64,000 nt of DNA from Streptomyces koelreuteriae (GCF_018604545.1 NZ_CP075896.1:2108001-2172000); one strand, 5' to 3'. Counted from the stretch's first letter, positions 26,451-36,019 are shown. Program-made: numbers and translations. The notes: generated from the letters alone by a model not told the origin.

Positions 26451-27785
26451 ATGACCTCACTTCCGCAGGAGCGCCGCGTCGTCACCGCCATCCCCGGACC
26501 GAAGTCGCAGGAGCTGCAGGCCCGCCGCACCGCCGCGGTCGCGCAGGGCGTGGGCTCCGTGCTGCCCGTGTTCACGGCGCGCGCGGGCGGCGGGATCATC
26601 GAGGACGTCGACGGCAACCGGCTCATCGACTTCGGCTCGGGCATCGCCGTGACGTCCGTCGGCGCCTCCGCCGAGGCCGTCGTGCGCCGGGCCTCCGCCC
26701 AGCTCGCCGACTTCACCCACACCTGTTTCATGGTCACGCCGTACGAGGGGTACGTCGAGGTCGCCGAGGCGCTCGCCGAGCTGACCCCCGGTGACCACGC
26801 CAAGAAGAGCGCCCTGTTCAACTCCGGCGCCGAGGCCGTCGAGAACGCCGTCAAGATCGCCCGCGCCCACACCAAGCGCCAGGCCGTCGTCGTCTTCGAC
26901 CACGGCTACCACGGTCGTACCAACCTGACCATGGCGCTGACCTCGAAGAACATGCCGTACAAGCACGGCTTCGGGCCGTTCGCCCCCGAGGTCTACCGGG
27001 TACCGGTGGCGTACGGCTACCGCTGGCCGACCGGCCCGGAGAACGCGGGCCCCGAGGCCGCCGCGCAGGCCATCGACCAGATCAGCAAGCAGGTCGGCGC
27101 CGAGAACGTGGCCGCGGTCATCATCGAGCCGGTGCTCGGCGAGGGCGGCTTCATCGAGCCGGCCGAGGGCTTCCTGCCGGCGATCCGGAAGTTCGCCTCG
27201 GACAACGGCATCGTCTTCGTCGCCGACGAGATCCAGTCCGGCTTCTGCCGTACCGGGCAGTGGTTCGCGTGTGAGGACGAGGGCATCGTCCCGGACCTGA
27301 TCACCACCGCCAAGGGCATCGCGGGCGGTCTCCCGCTGGCCGCCGTGACCGGTCGCGCCGAGATCATGGACGCCGCGCACGCGGGCGGCCTGGGCGGCAC
27401 CTACGGCGGCAACCCGGTCGCGTGTGCCGGAGCGCTCGGCTCCATCGAGACGATGAAGGAGCTGGACCTCAACACCAAGGCGAAGCACATCGAGGCGGTC
27501 ATGAAGGCCCGCCTCACCGCCATGGCGGAGAAGTTCGACATCGTCGGCGACATCCGTGGACGCGGCGCCATGATCGCCATCGAGCTGGTCAAGGACCGTG
27601 CCACGAAGGAGCCGAACCCGGAGGCGACCGCCGCGCTCGCCAAGGCCTGCCACGCGGAGGGCCTGCTGGTCCTGACCTGTGGCACCTACGGCAACGTGCT
27701 CCGCTTCCTGCCCCCGCTGGTGATCGGCGAGGACCTGCTCAACGAGGGCCTCGACATCATCGAGCAGGCGTTCGCCCGTATCTGA
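26451..27785 (+). CDS. gabT: 4-aminobutyrate aminotransferase
   Basis: This is a class III PLP-dependent aminotransferase of 444 aa that converts GABA and 2-oxoglutarate to succinate semialdehyde and glutamate. PLP-binding K288 is in TTAKGIAGGLPLAAV, D259 in VFVADEIQ contacts the pyridine nitrogen, and NSGAEAVENAVKIAR (124-138) binds phosphate. ATG 26451 follows AGGAG at 26440-26444. Its neighbours include two aldehyde dehydrogenases and a putrescine/spermidine uptake operon, so it fits a putrescine-to-GABA-to-succinate route. It is transcribed opposite to the surrounding genes. Confidence 0.94.
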   Translation: MTSLPQERRVVTAIPGPKSQELQARRTAAVAQGVGSVLPVFTARAGGGIIEDVDGNRLIDFGSGIAVTSVGASAEAVVRRASAQLADFTHTCFMVTPYEGYVEVAEALAELTPGDHAKKSALFNSGAEAVENAVKIARAHTKRQAVVVFDHGYHGRTNLTMALTSKNMPYKHGFGPFAPEVYRVPVAYGYRWPTGPENAGPEAAAQAIDQISKQVGAENVAAVIIEPVLGEGGFIEPAEGFLPAIRKFASDNGIVFVADEIQSGFCRTGQWFACEDEGIVPDLITTAKGIAGGLPLAAVTGRAEIMDAAHAGGLGGTYGGNPVACAGALGSIETMKELDLNTKAKHIEAVMKARLTAMAEKFDIVGDIRGRGAMIAIELVKDRATKEPNPEATAALAKACHAEGLLVLTCGTYGNVLRFLPPLVIGEDLLNEGLDIIEQAFARI

Positions 27786-28181
27786 CACGGCAGTTACGCG
27801 TCCGAGCCGCCGTCGGGGCGAAGGAGCCGCTCCGGTTCCGCTCCGGCGGCGGCGAGCGGCAGAGCGTGTGAAGAAGGTGTGCGAGGTGGATGACAGGCGG
27901 CCCTATGGCCTGTCCTCCGCCCTGCCCCTGTCGTAGGTTCTACCCAGATGAGAGATACACCCCCGCCCGCAGGGGACTGTGGGTGACATCAGGCCGGGGC
28001 CTCCCCAGCTTCGACCTGGTCGTGCCCTCGCGCACACAACCGGAGCCTCAAGGCTCTGGATCTCCTCACCGATCGGACAGTCGCCCGCCCCAAACCCCCC
28101 GGGGCGCGCGACGTTCCGGTCCGGACGGCCGCCTCGGAACCACCCCCCCTGTTCCGGGGCGGCCGACCTCCCTCTTCTCCC
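27786..28181. other. gene-free stretch between gabT and the DinB-like gene
   Basis: These 396 bp hold no convincing gene. A 7-bp-stem hairpin follows gabT. A weak promoter-like pair (TGTCCT at 27911 and TAGGTT near 27934) could drive an uncharacterised small transcript on the plus strand. Open frames here have no family match that I recognise and look like chance frames. Confidence 0.4.
27892..27914 (+). terminator. possible gabT terminator
   Basis: GACAGGC and GCCTGTC form a 7-bp stem with a 9-nt loop, 107 bp after the gabT stop. The stem is short and there is no U-tract. Confidence 0.35.
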
Positions 28182-28784
28182 TCACCGGCCATCGGCCTCC
28201 CGCGCCACGCGTTCCAGCCGGCGCCGGTGCTTCTCCCACCACTCCTGATCGCCTGCCGGCATGGTGTCGCTGCTCTTCGTCAGCCCGACCCTGCCGTCGA
28301 TGAGCTCCCGCACGATGTCGGCATGGCCCGCGTGCCGCTGCGTGTCGGCGATCACCCGGACCAGGATGTGGTGCAGCGTGACCTCCCGGCGAGCCTCGGG
28401 CCACCACGGGACCCGACCGGTCGCGTCCAGGGCCAGCGCCTCGACCGTGCGGTCCGAGTGCTGCCAGGCCGCGCGATAGAGCCCGGTGATCTCCTCGCGC
28501 GACTCCTCCGCACCGGCCCACATGTCCGCGTTGGGCTCGGCGTCCTCGGTGTACCACCAGGACGGGGGCGGCTCCTCGACGAAGTAGGGCCGCCCGAACG
28601 TGTCGCCGAAATACCCCAGCTCCACCCCGGCGACATGCTTGACCAGGCCCAGCAGGTTGGTCCCGGTCGGTGTGAGCGGGCGGCGGACGTCGTACTCGGA
28701 GAGCCCTTCGAGCTTCCAGAGCAGGGCGTCGCGGGCGTCCTGGAGATAGCGGAGCAGGTCGGCTTTCGGGCTGGTCGGGGTCAT
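28182..28784 (-). CDS. DinB-superfamily (DUF664) protein
   Basis: The 200-aa protein is a four-helix-bundle DinB/DUF664 member with the usual metal-binding histidines in LVKHVAG, TLHHILVR and QRHAGHAD. In actinobacteria relatives include mycothiol-dependent enzymes, but many have no known function. The ATG at 28784 has no clear ribosome site, so it may be leaderless. It faces the PAP2 gene divergently, 84 bp away. The assignment is to the fold only; no reaction is claimed. Confidence 0.82.
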   Translation of the reverse strand: MTPTSPKADLLRYLQDARDALLWKLEGLSEYDVRRPLTPTGTNLLGLVKHVAGVELGYFGDTFGRPYFVEEPPPSWWYTEDAEPNADMWAGAEESREEITGLYRAAWQHSDRTVEALALDATGRVPWWPEARREVTLHHILVRVIADTQRHAGHADIVRELIDGRVGLTKSSDTMPAGDQEWWEKHRRRLERVAREADGR

Positions 28785-28868
28785 GCCGGGAGTCTGGCAC
28801 CCGCCACTGACAACACGGCGGCCGTCCGCGCGACGAAGCGGATCCGTGCCCGTGCCAAGCTGTGTCCC

Positions 28869-29531
28869 ATGCCGATCTCCGGGAACCAGGTCCGCGACGA
28901 GCGCACCACGCCGTACTCGCCCTTCCTGGCCCTCCTGCTCAGCCTCCCGGCCCTGCTCTTCGTCCTGATCACCTGGCAGGTCGTCGCCGACGGCCCGCTC
29001 ATCCGCCTCGACGAGCGTGCCAGTGCCGAGCTCGTCCACCCGGACCGCTACTCCGAGCTCCTCGCCGACCTCGGCAACGTCCAGGTCGCGGTCCCGGTCC
29101 TCGCCGCCGCCCTCGGATTCGTCGCGCTGCGGACCCGCCGTACGCGGCGCTGGTGGCTGCCGGTCACCGCGGCGGCCCTCCTCATGGCCCTGGTCCCGGC
29201 GCTGATCATCCCCCTCAAGGACCTCACGGACCGGCCCGGCACCCCGGCGGTCCCGCCGGGCACCGGCTACTACCCCTCCGGCCACACCGCCACGGCAGCC
29301 ATCGCCTACGGCTGCGCCACCCTGCTCCTCCTCCCCCGGCTCCGCACCCCCCTCGCCCGCGGCGCCCTGGTCGCCGGCTGCGCCGCCCTCGTGCTCGGCG
29401 CGAGCTACGGCCTGGTCCGCCGCGGCTACCACTGGCCACTGGACGTCGCGGCCAGCTGGTGTCTGTGCGCGGTGCTGCTCTCCTCGCTGTGGCTGTTCCT
29501 CAGGCGGGAGACGGCCGGGCAGCCGCGGTGA
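28869..29531 (+). CDS. PAP2-family membrane phosphatase
   Basis: This integral membrane protein of 220 aa has about five to six membrane segments. It shows the three PAP2 phosphatase motifs in order: KDLTDRP, then YPSGHTATA, then GLVRRGYHWPLDV, which retains the catalytic histidine and the partner aspartate. It probably removes phosphate from a lipid such as phosphatidate or undecaprenyl pyrophosphate at the outer membrane face. The ATG at 28869 lacks a strong ribosome site. A MITE-like element begins 11 bp after its stop codon. Confidence 0.88.
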   Translation: MPISGNQVRDERTTPYSPFLALLLSLPALLFVLITWQVVADGPLIRLDERASAELVHPDRYSELLADLGNVQVAVPVLAAALGFVALRTRRTRRWWLPVTAAALLMALVPALIIPLKDLTDRPGTPAVPPGTGYYPSGHTATAAIAYGCATLLLLPRLRTPLARGALVAGCAALVLGASYGLVRRGYHWPLDVAASWCLCAVLLSSLWLFLRRETAGQPR

Positions 29532-29542
29532 ACATCCCCGAG

Positions 29543-29762
29543 GGCCTGTCGTTTGGATCACGCCGCAGACGCGGGGCCTGGCACGCACATCTGCCGCGTT
29601 GTCGTCGGTTGCCGATTCCCCCACGCTCGGCTTCGCTCGCGCGGGAGGTGCCCCCATCGCATCGCCGCCCTCCTCCGCCTTGCAGCTGCACGCACCAGAC
29701 CCCGCTCACCGGCGCTGACAAGATGCCGCCGATTCCCTGCGACCTGATCCAAACGACAGGCC
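29543..29762. mobile_element. MITE-like element with 18-bp terminal inverted repeats
   Basis: The 220-bp element starts with GGCCTGTCGTTTGGATCA and ends with its exact reverse complement (29745-29762). It is too short for a transposase and has no credible gene. The ends and the internal GCGGGAGGTGCCCCCA look like non-autonomous insertion-sequence derivatives I recall from many Streptomyces genomes. It sits between two convergent genes. Its last base forms the third base of the TAG stop codon of the following gene. No clear target duplication is visible. Confidence 0.75.
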
Positions 29763-30217
29763 TAGTCGCCCCGATCCACGGCCAGCCGCGCCGCCGCCTC
29801 GTGCATCGCCAGTTCCAGCAGGGTCGGGTCCGTCAGCATGCCCGAGCCGTCCGGCGGGATCAGCCAGCGGACGCCGCCGGGTGAGGAGCGGCCCGGGTAC
29901 GGCACGACGATCCAGGTGCCGGCGCCCGCCGTCCTGATGCCCGTGCCGAGCCAGCGGGCCGCGGTGCCCGGCGGCACGAAGAATCCGATGCGCTCGTCGC
30001 CGAAGTCGACGAGCACGGGCCCCGGCCGGTCGAGCACACGGCTGAGCACGTCGAGCGTGGCGTAGCCGAGGTCGCCGGGCAGGATGAGCACGTCCCAGGC
30101 GCCGCCGGCCGGCAGCAGCGCGACCCCGAGCGGGTTGCGCTCCCACTCCCAGCGGCAGGCCTCGGGGTCGGGTGCGGCGGATGCGAGCCACTCGACCGCC
30201 GTCTTCGCACCGGTCAT
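29762..30217 (-). CDS. conserved actinobacterial protein of unknown function
   Basis: The 151-aa protein begins MTGAKTAVEWLASA and contains ILPGDLGYATLDVL, LVDFGDERIGFFVPPG and GTWIVVPYPGR. It has no signal peptide or membrane segment. Some relatives are labelled bifunctional DNA primase/polymerase-like, but no catalytic motif of that family is obvious here. ATG 30217 has AGGGGG upstream; an in-frame ATG at 30316 would add 33 residues. It is the last gene behind the polyamine operon and ends at the MITE-like element, whose last base completes the TAG stop. I do not assign a function. Confidence 0.7.
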   Translation of the reverse strand: MTGAKTAVEWLASAAPDPEACRWEWERNPLGVALLPAGGAWDVLILPGDLGYATLDVLSRVLDRPGPVLVDFGDERIGFFVPPGTAARWLGTGIRTAGAGTWIVVPYPGRSSPGGVRWLIPPDGSGMLTDPTLLELAMHEAAARLAVDRGD

Positions 30218-30380
30218 GAGAAAGACCCCCTGTTCTCTCGTGAAGCCCGTGAATCTCGCGAACGCGCGGCGCGTCCCGAGGGCGTCACGAAGGAGAAGGG
30301 GTCTCCCAGGGGTCATTACGCGGGTTTCGGCTCCTCGTTGGAGTGAACCGGCTCACACCTCATTCGATCAGCCCGCTCGA

Positions 30381-31799
30381 TCAGCTGTCGAAGCCCAGCC
30401 CCAGCCGGTCCATCGTGCGCAGCCACAGGTTGCGGCGGCCGCCCTGGGCGTCCGCGCGGGCCAGGGACCACTTGGTGAGGGCGATGCCCGTCCAGGCGAA
30501 GGGCTCCGGCGGGAAGGGCAGGGGCTTCTTGCGGACCATTTCCAGTTCGGTGCGTTCCGTGCGCTCGCCGGACAGCAGGTCCAGCATCACCTCGGCGCCG
30601 AAGCGGGTGGAGCCGACGCCCAGGCCCGTGTAGCCGGCCGCGTAGGCGACCTTCTTCTGGTGGGCGGTGCCGAAGAACGCCGAGAAGCGGGAGCAGGTGT
30701 CGATCGCGCCGCCCCAGGCGTGGCTGAAGCGGACGCCCTCCAGTTGCGGGAAGCAGGTGAAGAAGTGCCCGGCGAGCTTGGCGTAGGTCTCCGGGCGGTC
30801 GTCGTACTCGGCGCGGACGCGGCCGCCGTAGGGGTAGATCGCGTCGTAGCCGCCCCACAGGATCCGGTTGTCGGCGGAGAGGCGGAAGTAGTGGAACTGG
30901 TTGGCGCTGTCGCCGAGTCCCTGGCGGTTCTTCCAGCCGATCGACGCCAGTTGGGCGGCGGTGAGCGGCTCGGTCATCAGGGCGTAGTCGTAGACCGGGA
31001 CGGTGTACGAGCGGACGCGTCTGACCAGGTTCGGGAAGATGTTGGTGCCGAGGGCGACCTGGCGGGCGCGGATCCGGCCGTAGGGGGTGCGTACGGCCAT
31101 GCCGGGGCCGTACGGCTTCAGGGTGAGGGCGGGGGTGTGCTCGTAGACCCGGACGCCGAGCTCCACGCACGCCCGCTTCAGGCCCCAGGCGAGCTTCGCC
31201 GGGTGCAGCATCGCCACACCCCTGCGGTCCCACAGGCCCGCCTGGAAGGTGGGTGAGTCCACCTGCTCCCGCAGGGCGTCCGCGTCCAGGAACTCGACGC
31301 CCTCGGCGAGCCCGCGTCGGGCCGTCTCCTCGTGCCAGTCGCGCAGTTCCGCCGCCTGGTACGGCTCGGTGGCGACGTCGATCTCGCCGGTGCGCTCGAA
31401 GTCGCAGTCGATGGAGTGCCGGGAGACGGCCTCCTCGATGGCGTCGAGGTTGCGGGTGCCGAGCTCCTGGAGCGTGTGGATCTCGTCGGGCCAGCGGGCG
31501 AGGCCGTTGGGCAGGCCGTGGGTGAGGGAGGCGGCGCAGAATCCGCCGTTGCGGCCGGAGGCGGCCCAGCCCACCTCGCGGCCCTCCACCAGCACCACGT
31601 CCCGTCCCGGGTCACGTTCCTTGGCGATCAGCGCCGTCCACAGTCCGCTGTAGCCGCCGCCGACGACCAGCAGATCGCAGGTCTCGGAGGTGGTGAGGGC
31701 GGGTTCCGGACGGGGCCGGCCGGGGTCGTCGAGCCAGTACGGGACCGGCTGGACGTCGGAAAGCGAATGAGTCCACTGATTCATGGCGCTCGGGGCCAT
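30381..31799 (-). CDS. FAD-dependent amine oxidoreductase (DAO family, PuuB-like)
   Basis: This 472-aa flavoprotein has the dinucleotide-binding signature LLVVGGGYSGLWTA near residues 43-56, the downstream GRNGGF motif, and a C-terminal FAD contact YTGLGVGSTRFGAEV. Family members include gamma-glutamylputrescine oxidase and other secondary-amine oxidases. It lies 34 bp behind potC in the polyamine operon, which starts with an aldehyde dehydrogenase suited to the next step. ATG 31799 is preceded by GGGAG at good spacing. The amine substrate, putrescine, its gamma-glutamyl form or spermidine, is inferred from context. Confidence 0.87.
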   Translation of the reverse strand: MAPSAMNQWTHSLSDVQPVPYWLDDPGRPRPEPALTTSETCDLLVVGGGYSGLWTALIAKERDPGRDVVLVEGREVGWAASGRNGGFCAASLTHGLPNGLARWPDEIHTLQELGTRNLDAIEEAVSRHSIDCDFERTGEIDVATEPYQAAELRDWHEETARRGLAEGVEFLDADALREQVDSPTFQAGLWDRRGVAMLHPAKLAWGLKRACVELGVRVYEHTPALTLKPYGPGMAVRTPYGRIRARQVALGTNIFPNLVRRVRSYTVPVYDYALMTEPLTAAQLASIGWKNRQGLGDSANQFHYFRLSADNRILWGGYDAIYPYGGRVRAEYDDRPETYAKLAGHFFTCFPQLEGVRFSHAWGGAIDTCSRFSAFFGTAHQKKVAYAAGYTGLGVGSTRFGAEVMLDLLSGERTERTELEMVRKKPLPFPPEPFAWTGIALTKWSLARADAQGGRRNLWLRTMDRLGLGFDS

Positions 31800-31833
31800 G
31801 ATTTCAACTCCCTACGGTGAAACCTTTATGTCT

Positions 31834-32634
31834 TTATGCCTTTTGCCTGTTACGGCGATTTCCTGCGACCATGGAGGCCAGGACGAACAGTACGGCGACG
31901 ATGAACATGGCCGTGCCGATGACATTGATCTGAACGGGCGTTCCGCGCTGCGCCGAGCCCCAGACGAACATGGGGAAGGTGACGGTCGAGCCGGCGTTGA
32001 AATTGGTGATGATGAAGTCGTCGAAGGAGAGGGCGAACGCGAGCAGGGCGCCCGCCGCGATTCCGGGGGCGGCGATCGGCAGGGTGACCCGTACGAAGGT
32101 CTGGACCGGGCCCGCGTACAGGTCCCGCGCCGCCTCCTCCAGTTTGGGATCCATCGACATGACCCGTGCTTTCACGGCCGTGACCACGAAACTCAGGCAG
32201 AACATGATGTGCGCGATGAGGATGGTCCAGAAGCCGAGCTGGGCGCCCATGTTGAGGAAGAGGGTGAGCAGCGAGGCGGCCATGACGACCTCGGGCATCG
32301 CCATCGGCAGGAAGATCAGCGAGTTCACGGCGCCCCGGGCGCGGAACCGGTAGCGGACCAGCGCGAAGGCGATCAGGGTGCCGAGGAGGGTGGCGCCGAG
32401 CGTCGCCCAGACGGCGATCTGGAGGCTGAGCGACAGCGAGCCGCAGAGGTCGGCGACGCCGCACGGGTCTTTCCAGGCGTCCAGCGAGAACTGCTGCCAT
32501 TCGTAGTTGAAGCGCCCCTTCGGTTTGTTGAAGGAGAACACCGTCACGATGACGTTCGGCAGCAGGAGATAGCCGAGTGTCAGCAGTCCCGCGATGACGA
32601 CGAGATTTTTCTTGAGCCAGTTGACGAAGGGCAT
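31834..32634 (-). CDS. potC: spermidine/putrescine ABC transporter permease PotC
   Basis: This 266-aa membrane permease has six predicted spans and the coupling loop EEAARDLYAGPVQTFVRVTL. It matches the PotC subgroup of polyamine permeases. Its ATG directly follows the potB stop (TAAATG), indicating coupled translation. It works with PotB, the PotA ATPase and the PotD lipoprotein encoded upstream in the same operon. Confidence 0.92.
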   Translation of the reverse strand: MPFVNWLKKNLVVIAGLLTLGYLLLPNVIVTVFSFNKPKGRFNYEWQQFSLDAWKDPCGVADLCGSLSLSLQIAVWATLGATLLGTLIAFALVRYRFRARGAVNSLIFLPMAMPEVVMAASLLTLFLNMGAQLGFWTILIAHIMFCLSFVVTAVKARVMSMDPKLEEAARDLYAGPVQTFVRVTLPIAAPGIAAGALLAFALSFDDFIITNFNAGSTVTFPMFVWGSAQRGTPVQINVIGTAMFIVAVLFVLASMVAGNRRNRQKA

Positions 32635-33564
32635 TTAAACCAGATCCTCCGTCCCCGACCTGCGGATGTAGAGGGTGACCATGAGCAGAATGGCCGCCAT
32701 GAGAATGAAGGAGAGCGCGGCCGCCGTCGGATAGTCCAGCACCCTCAGGAACTGCGTTTGGATGACGTTTCCGACCATGCGGGTGTCCGTGGAACCGAGG
32801 AGATCGGCGTTGACATAGTCGCCGGTCGCCGGGATGAAGGTGAGCAGCGTGCCGGAGACGACACCGGGCATCGACAGCGGGAAGGTGACCTTGCGGAAGG
32901 TCGTCGAGGGCTTCGCGTACAGATCCCCCGCGGCCTCGTGCAGCCGGCCGTCGATCCGCTCGAGCGAGGTGTAGAGCGGCAGGATCATGAACGGCAGGAA
33001 GTTGTACGTCAGACCGCAGACCACCGCGAGCGGCGTGGCCAGGACGCGGTCGCCGGCGGTCCAGCCGAGCCAGTTGGTGACGTCCAGGACGTGCAGCGTG
33101 TCGAGCGCGCCGACCAGTGGTCCGCCGTCCGCGAGGATCGTCTTCCAGGCGAGGGTGCGGATCAGGAAGCTGGTGAAGAACGGCGCGATCACCAGGATCA
33201 TGATCAGGTTTCGCCAGCGGCCCGCGCGGAAGGCGATCAGATACGCGAGCGGATAGCCGAGCAGCAGGCACAGGACCGTGGCCGTGCCCGCGTAGAGCAC
33301 CGACCTGATGAACTGCGGCCAGTACGCGGACAGCGCGTCCCAGTACGTGGCGAAGTGCCAGGTGACCTTGTAGCCCTCCTCCAGGGAGCCCGTCTGTACG
33401 GACGTGGAGGCCTGGTAGATCATCGGCAGCGCGAAGAAGACCACCAGCCAGAGGATGCCGGGCAGCAGCAGCCAGTACGGCGTCCAGCGGCCCCTGCGCT
33501 TCGGGGGCTTCGGCTCGGGAGCTTCCGGTGCGAGGGGCGGTGGCGCCTCGGTGAGTGTGGACAT
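32635..33564 (-). CDS. potB: spermidine/putrescine ABC transporter permease PotB
   Basis: This 309-aa permease has an N-terminal Pro-rich cytoplasmic tail (PPLAPEAPEPKPPKRRG), six membrane spans and the coupling loop LHEAAGDLYAKPSTTFRKVTF. Its ATG shares one base with the potA stop codon (TGATG). The order potD-potA-potB-potC is the usual one for these transporters in actinobacteria. Confidence 0.92.
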   Translation of the reverse strand: MSTLTEAPPPLAPEAPEPKPPKRRGRWTPYWLLLPGILWLVVFFALPMIYQASTSVQTGSLEEGYKVTWHFATYWDALSAYWPQFIRSVLYAGTATVLCLLLGYPLAYLIAFRAGRWRNLIMILVIAPFFTSFLIRTLAWKTILADGGPLVGALDTLHVLDVTNWLGWTAGDRVLATPLAVVCGLTYNFLPFMILPLYTSLERIDGRLHEAAGDLYAKPSTTFRKVTFPLSMPGVVSGTLLTFIPATGDYVNADLLGSTDTRMVGNVIQTQFLRVLDYPTAAALSFILMAAILLMVTLYIRRSGTEDLV

Positions 33565-34709
33565 CAGGCCGCCTCTTCCACTCCGGCATCGGCGTCCTGG
33601 GCCGCGTCCAGGCCGAAGGTGTGGGCCGGGTTCCAGTGCAGGACGACCTCGGCGCCGGGGACCAGGCGGGGGTCGCGGTCGATGTTCTGGGCGTAGACCT
33701 CGAAGTCGGAACAGACCGGGCTGTCGACGACGTACTGCGTGGAGACGCCGATGAAGCTGGAGTCGGCGATCCGGCCCGTGATGCGGTTGCGGCCCTCCGG
33801 TATCTCGCCGGCGTCTTCCGCGTGGGTGAGGGATATCTTCTCCGGGCGAACCCCGACCAGCACCCTGCCGCCGGTCGTCGTGGGCGCGCCGCAGCGGGAC
33901 TCGGGCAGGACGAGCTTGCCGCCGCCCGCCTTCAGCACGATCTCGTCGCCGCTCCTGGAGTCGACCTCGGCCTCGATGAAGTTCGAGGTGCCGAGGAAGT
34001 TGGCGACGAACGTGGTGCGCGGGTTCTCGTAGAGGTCGGTGGGCGCGCCGAGCTGCTCCACGCGGCCCGCGTTCATCACGGCGACCGTGTCGGCCATGGT
34101 CATGGCCTCCTCCTGGTCGTGCGTGACGTGCACGAAGGTGATGCCGACCTCGGTCTGGATGCGCTTGAGCTCCAGCTGCATCTGGCGGCGCAGCTTGAGG
34201 TCGAGGGCGCCGAGCGGCTCGTCGAGCAGGAGCACCTTGGGGTGGTTGATCAGCGCGCGGGCCACGGCGACGCGCTGCTGCTGGCCGCCGGAGAGCTGGT
34301 GCGGCTTCTTGCGGGCCTGCTCGCCGAGCTGCACGAGGTCGAGCATCTCCCCGACCTGCTTCTTCACCGACTTGATGCCGCGCCGGCGCAGACCGAAGGC
34401 GACGTTCTCGAAGATGTCGAGGTGCGGGAAGAGGGCGTAGGACTGGAAGACGGTGTTGACCGGCCGCTTGTACGGCGGGAGCGCGGTCACGTCCTGGTCG
34501 CCCAGCGACACGGTCCCGGAGGAAGGTTCCTCCAGGCCGGCGATCATGCGCAGGGTGGTGGTCTTGCCGCAGCCGGACGCGCCGAGCAGGGCGAAGAAGG
34601 AGCCCTGCGGCACGGTCAGGTCGAGCGGGTGGACGGCGGTGAAGGCGCCGTAGGTCTTGGCTATGCCCTTGAGGCGGACCTCGCCCGTGGCCTCTGTCTT
34701 GTTCGTCAT
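33564..34709 (-). CDS. potA: spermidine/putrescine ABC transporter ATPase PotA
   Basis: This 381-aa ABC ATPase has Walker [10 protein letters not shown] (43-51), signature LSGGQQQR (139-146), Walker B VLLLDEP and the switch histidine in [10 protein letters not shown]. The C-terminal TOBE regulatory domain spans about 280-365 ([12 protein letters not shown]). I give ATG 34709, ten bases from GGGGG; a GTG at 34718 that overlaps the potD stop (GTGA) is an alternative that adds three residues. Unlike the sugar transporter in this window, the polyamine system has its own ATPase. Confidence 0.93.
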   Translation of the reverse strand: MTNKTEATGEVRLKGIAKTYGAFTAVHPLDLTVPQGSFFALLGASGCGKTTTLRMIAGLEEPSSGTVSLGDQDVTALPPYKRPVNTVFQSYALFPHLDIFENVAFGLRRRGIKSVKKQVGEMLDLVQLGEQARKKPHQLSGGQQQRVAVARALINHPKVLLLDEPLGALDLKLRRQMQLELKRIQTEVGITFVHVTHDQEEAMTMADTVAVMNAGRVEQLGAPTDLYENPRTTFVANFLGTSNFIEAEVDSRSGDEIVLKAGGGKLVLPESRCGAPTTTGGRVLVGVRPEKISLTHAEDAGEIPEGRNRITGRIADSSFIGVSTQYVVDSPVCSDFEVYAQNIDRDPRLVPGAEVVLHWNPAHTFGLDAAQDADAGVEEAA

Positions 34710-34714
34710 GGTGG

Positions 34715-35962
34715 TCACGCCCCCGTCAGCTTCGCGAACTTCGCTTCGAACTCGGTCTCTTCCTTCGAGCTCAGCGAGCGGAAGGCGTGGGACTTCGCGG
34801 CCATGGCCTTGTCGGGGATGATCAGCGGGTTGTTCGCCGCGTCCTTGTCGATCTTCTCCAGCTCGGCCTTCACCCCGTCGACGGGGCACACGTAGTTGAT
34901 GTACGCGGCGAGTTCGGCGGCCGGCTTCGGCTCGTAGTAGAAGTCGATGAGCCGCTCGGCGTTCGTCTTGTGCCGGGCCTTGTTGGGGATCAGCAGGTTG
35001 TCGGTCGACGTCATGTAGCCGCTGTCCGGGACGAGGAAGTCGATGTCGGGGCTGTCCGCCTTGAGCTGGACGACGTCACCGGCCCAGGCGACGCAGGCCG
35101 CGAAGTCGCCGCTGGTCAGGTCCGAGGTGTAGTCGTTGCCGGTGAAGCGGCGGATCTGGCCCTTGTCGACGGCCTTCTGGAGCCGGGCTATGGCCGCGTC
35201 GTAGTCGTCGGCGGTGAACTTCGCCGGGTCCTTGCCCATGTCGAGCAGCGTCATGCCGACGCTGTCGCGCATCTCCGACAGGAAGCCCACACGCCCCTTG
35301 AGCTTGGGGTTGTCCAGGAGGTCGGAGAGCGACTTCACCTCGACGCCGTCGAGGGCCTTCTTGTTGTACGCGATGACGGTGGAGATGCCCTGCCAGACGT
35401 ACGAGTAGGCGCGGCCCGGGTCCCAGTCGGGGCTGCGGAACTGGGCGGAGAGGTTGGCGTAGGCGTGCGGCAGGTTGGCCGGGTCGAGTTTCTGCACCCA
35501 GCCCAGGCGGATGAGCCGTCCGGCCAGCCAGTCGGTGAGGACGATCAGGTCGCGGCCGGTGTCCTGGCCCGCGGCGAGCTGCGGCTTGATCTTGCCGAAG
35601 AACTCGTTGTTGTCGTTGATGTCCTCGGTGTACTTGACCTTGACGCCGGTGCGTTTCGTGAACTGCTCCAGCGTCGGGTGGTGCTTGCCGCTGTCGTCGA
35701 CGTCCATGTACTCGGTCCAGTTGGAGAAGGCGACCGTCTTCTCCTTCGCCGAGTGGTCCTCCGCCGAGACGCCGCCCTGCGACGTGCCCGCCGCCGGGAT
35801 GCCGCAGGCGCTCAGCGTCCCGAGTCCGCCGGCCGCGAGCGCCCCGCCCGCGGAGGCGCGCAGCAGGGACCGCCGGGTGAGGGCGGCCCTGCCGTTCCTG
35901 AAGCTGCGCCGCATGGCGGCCACTTGGGCCGGGGACAGGCGGTCGGGCTCGTACTGCTCCAT
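34715..35962 (-). CDS. potD: spermidine/putrescine-binding lipoprotein PotD
   Basis: The precursor is 415 aa. It has a long N-region with twin arginines (LTRRSLLRA, 29-37) and lipobox LSAC with C53, so it is a Tat-exported lipoprotein. The mature part has PotD features such as FSNWTEYMDVDD, VLTDWLAGRLIRLGW and WAGDVVQLK, which includes residues that contact the polyamine amines in the family. It follows the aldehyde dehydrogenase by 57 bp and overlaps the region before potA. Confidence 0.9.
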   Translation of the reverse strand: MEQYEPDRLSPAQVAAMRRSFRNGRAALTRRSLLRASAGGALAAGGLGTLSACGIPAAGTSQGGVSAEDHSAKEKTVAFSNWTEYMDVDDSGKHHPTLEQFTKRTGVKVKYTEDINDNNEFFGKIKPQLAAGQDTGRDLIVLTDWLAGRLIRLGWVQKLDPANLPHAYANLSAQFRSPDWDPGRAYSYVWQGISTVIAYNKKALDGVEVKSLSDLLDNPKLKGRVGFLSEMRDSVGMTLLDMGKDPAKFTADDYDAAIARLQKAVDKGQIRRFTGNDYTSDLTSGDFAACVAWAGDVVQLKADSPDIDFLVPDSGYMTSTDNLLIPNKARHKTNAERLIDFYYEPKPAAELAAYINYVCPVDGVKAELEKIDKDAANNPLIIPDKAMAAKSHAFRSLSSKEETEFEAKFAKLTGA

Positions 35963-36019
35963 GCGCGTGGTGCCCTTTCGGAGGGTGGGCGGCCGCGGGT
36001 CGGGCGGCCTGACTTCCTG

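Noticed and set aside
29539..29766. Target-site duplication around the MITE-like element
   Set aside because: The flanks (CGAG on the left, TAGT on the right) do not match convincingly under any alignment I tried.
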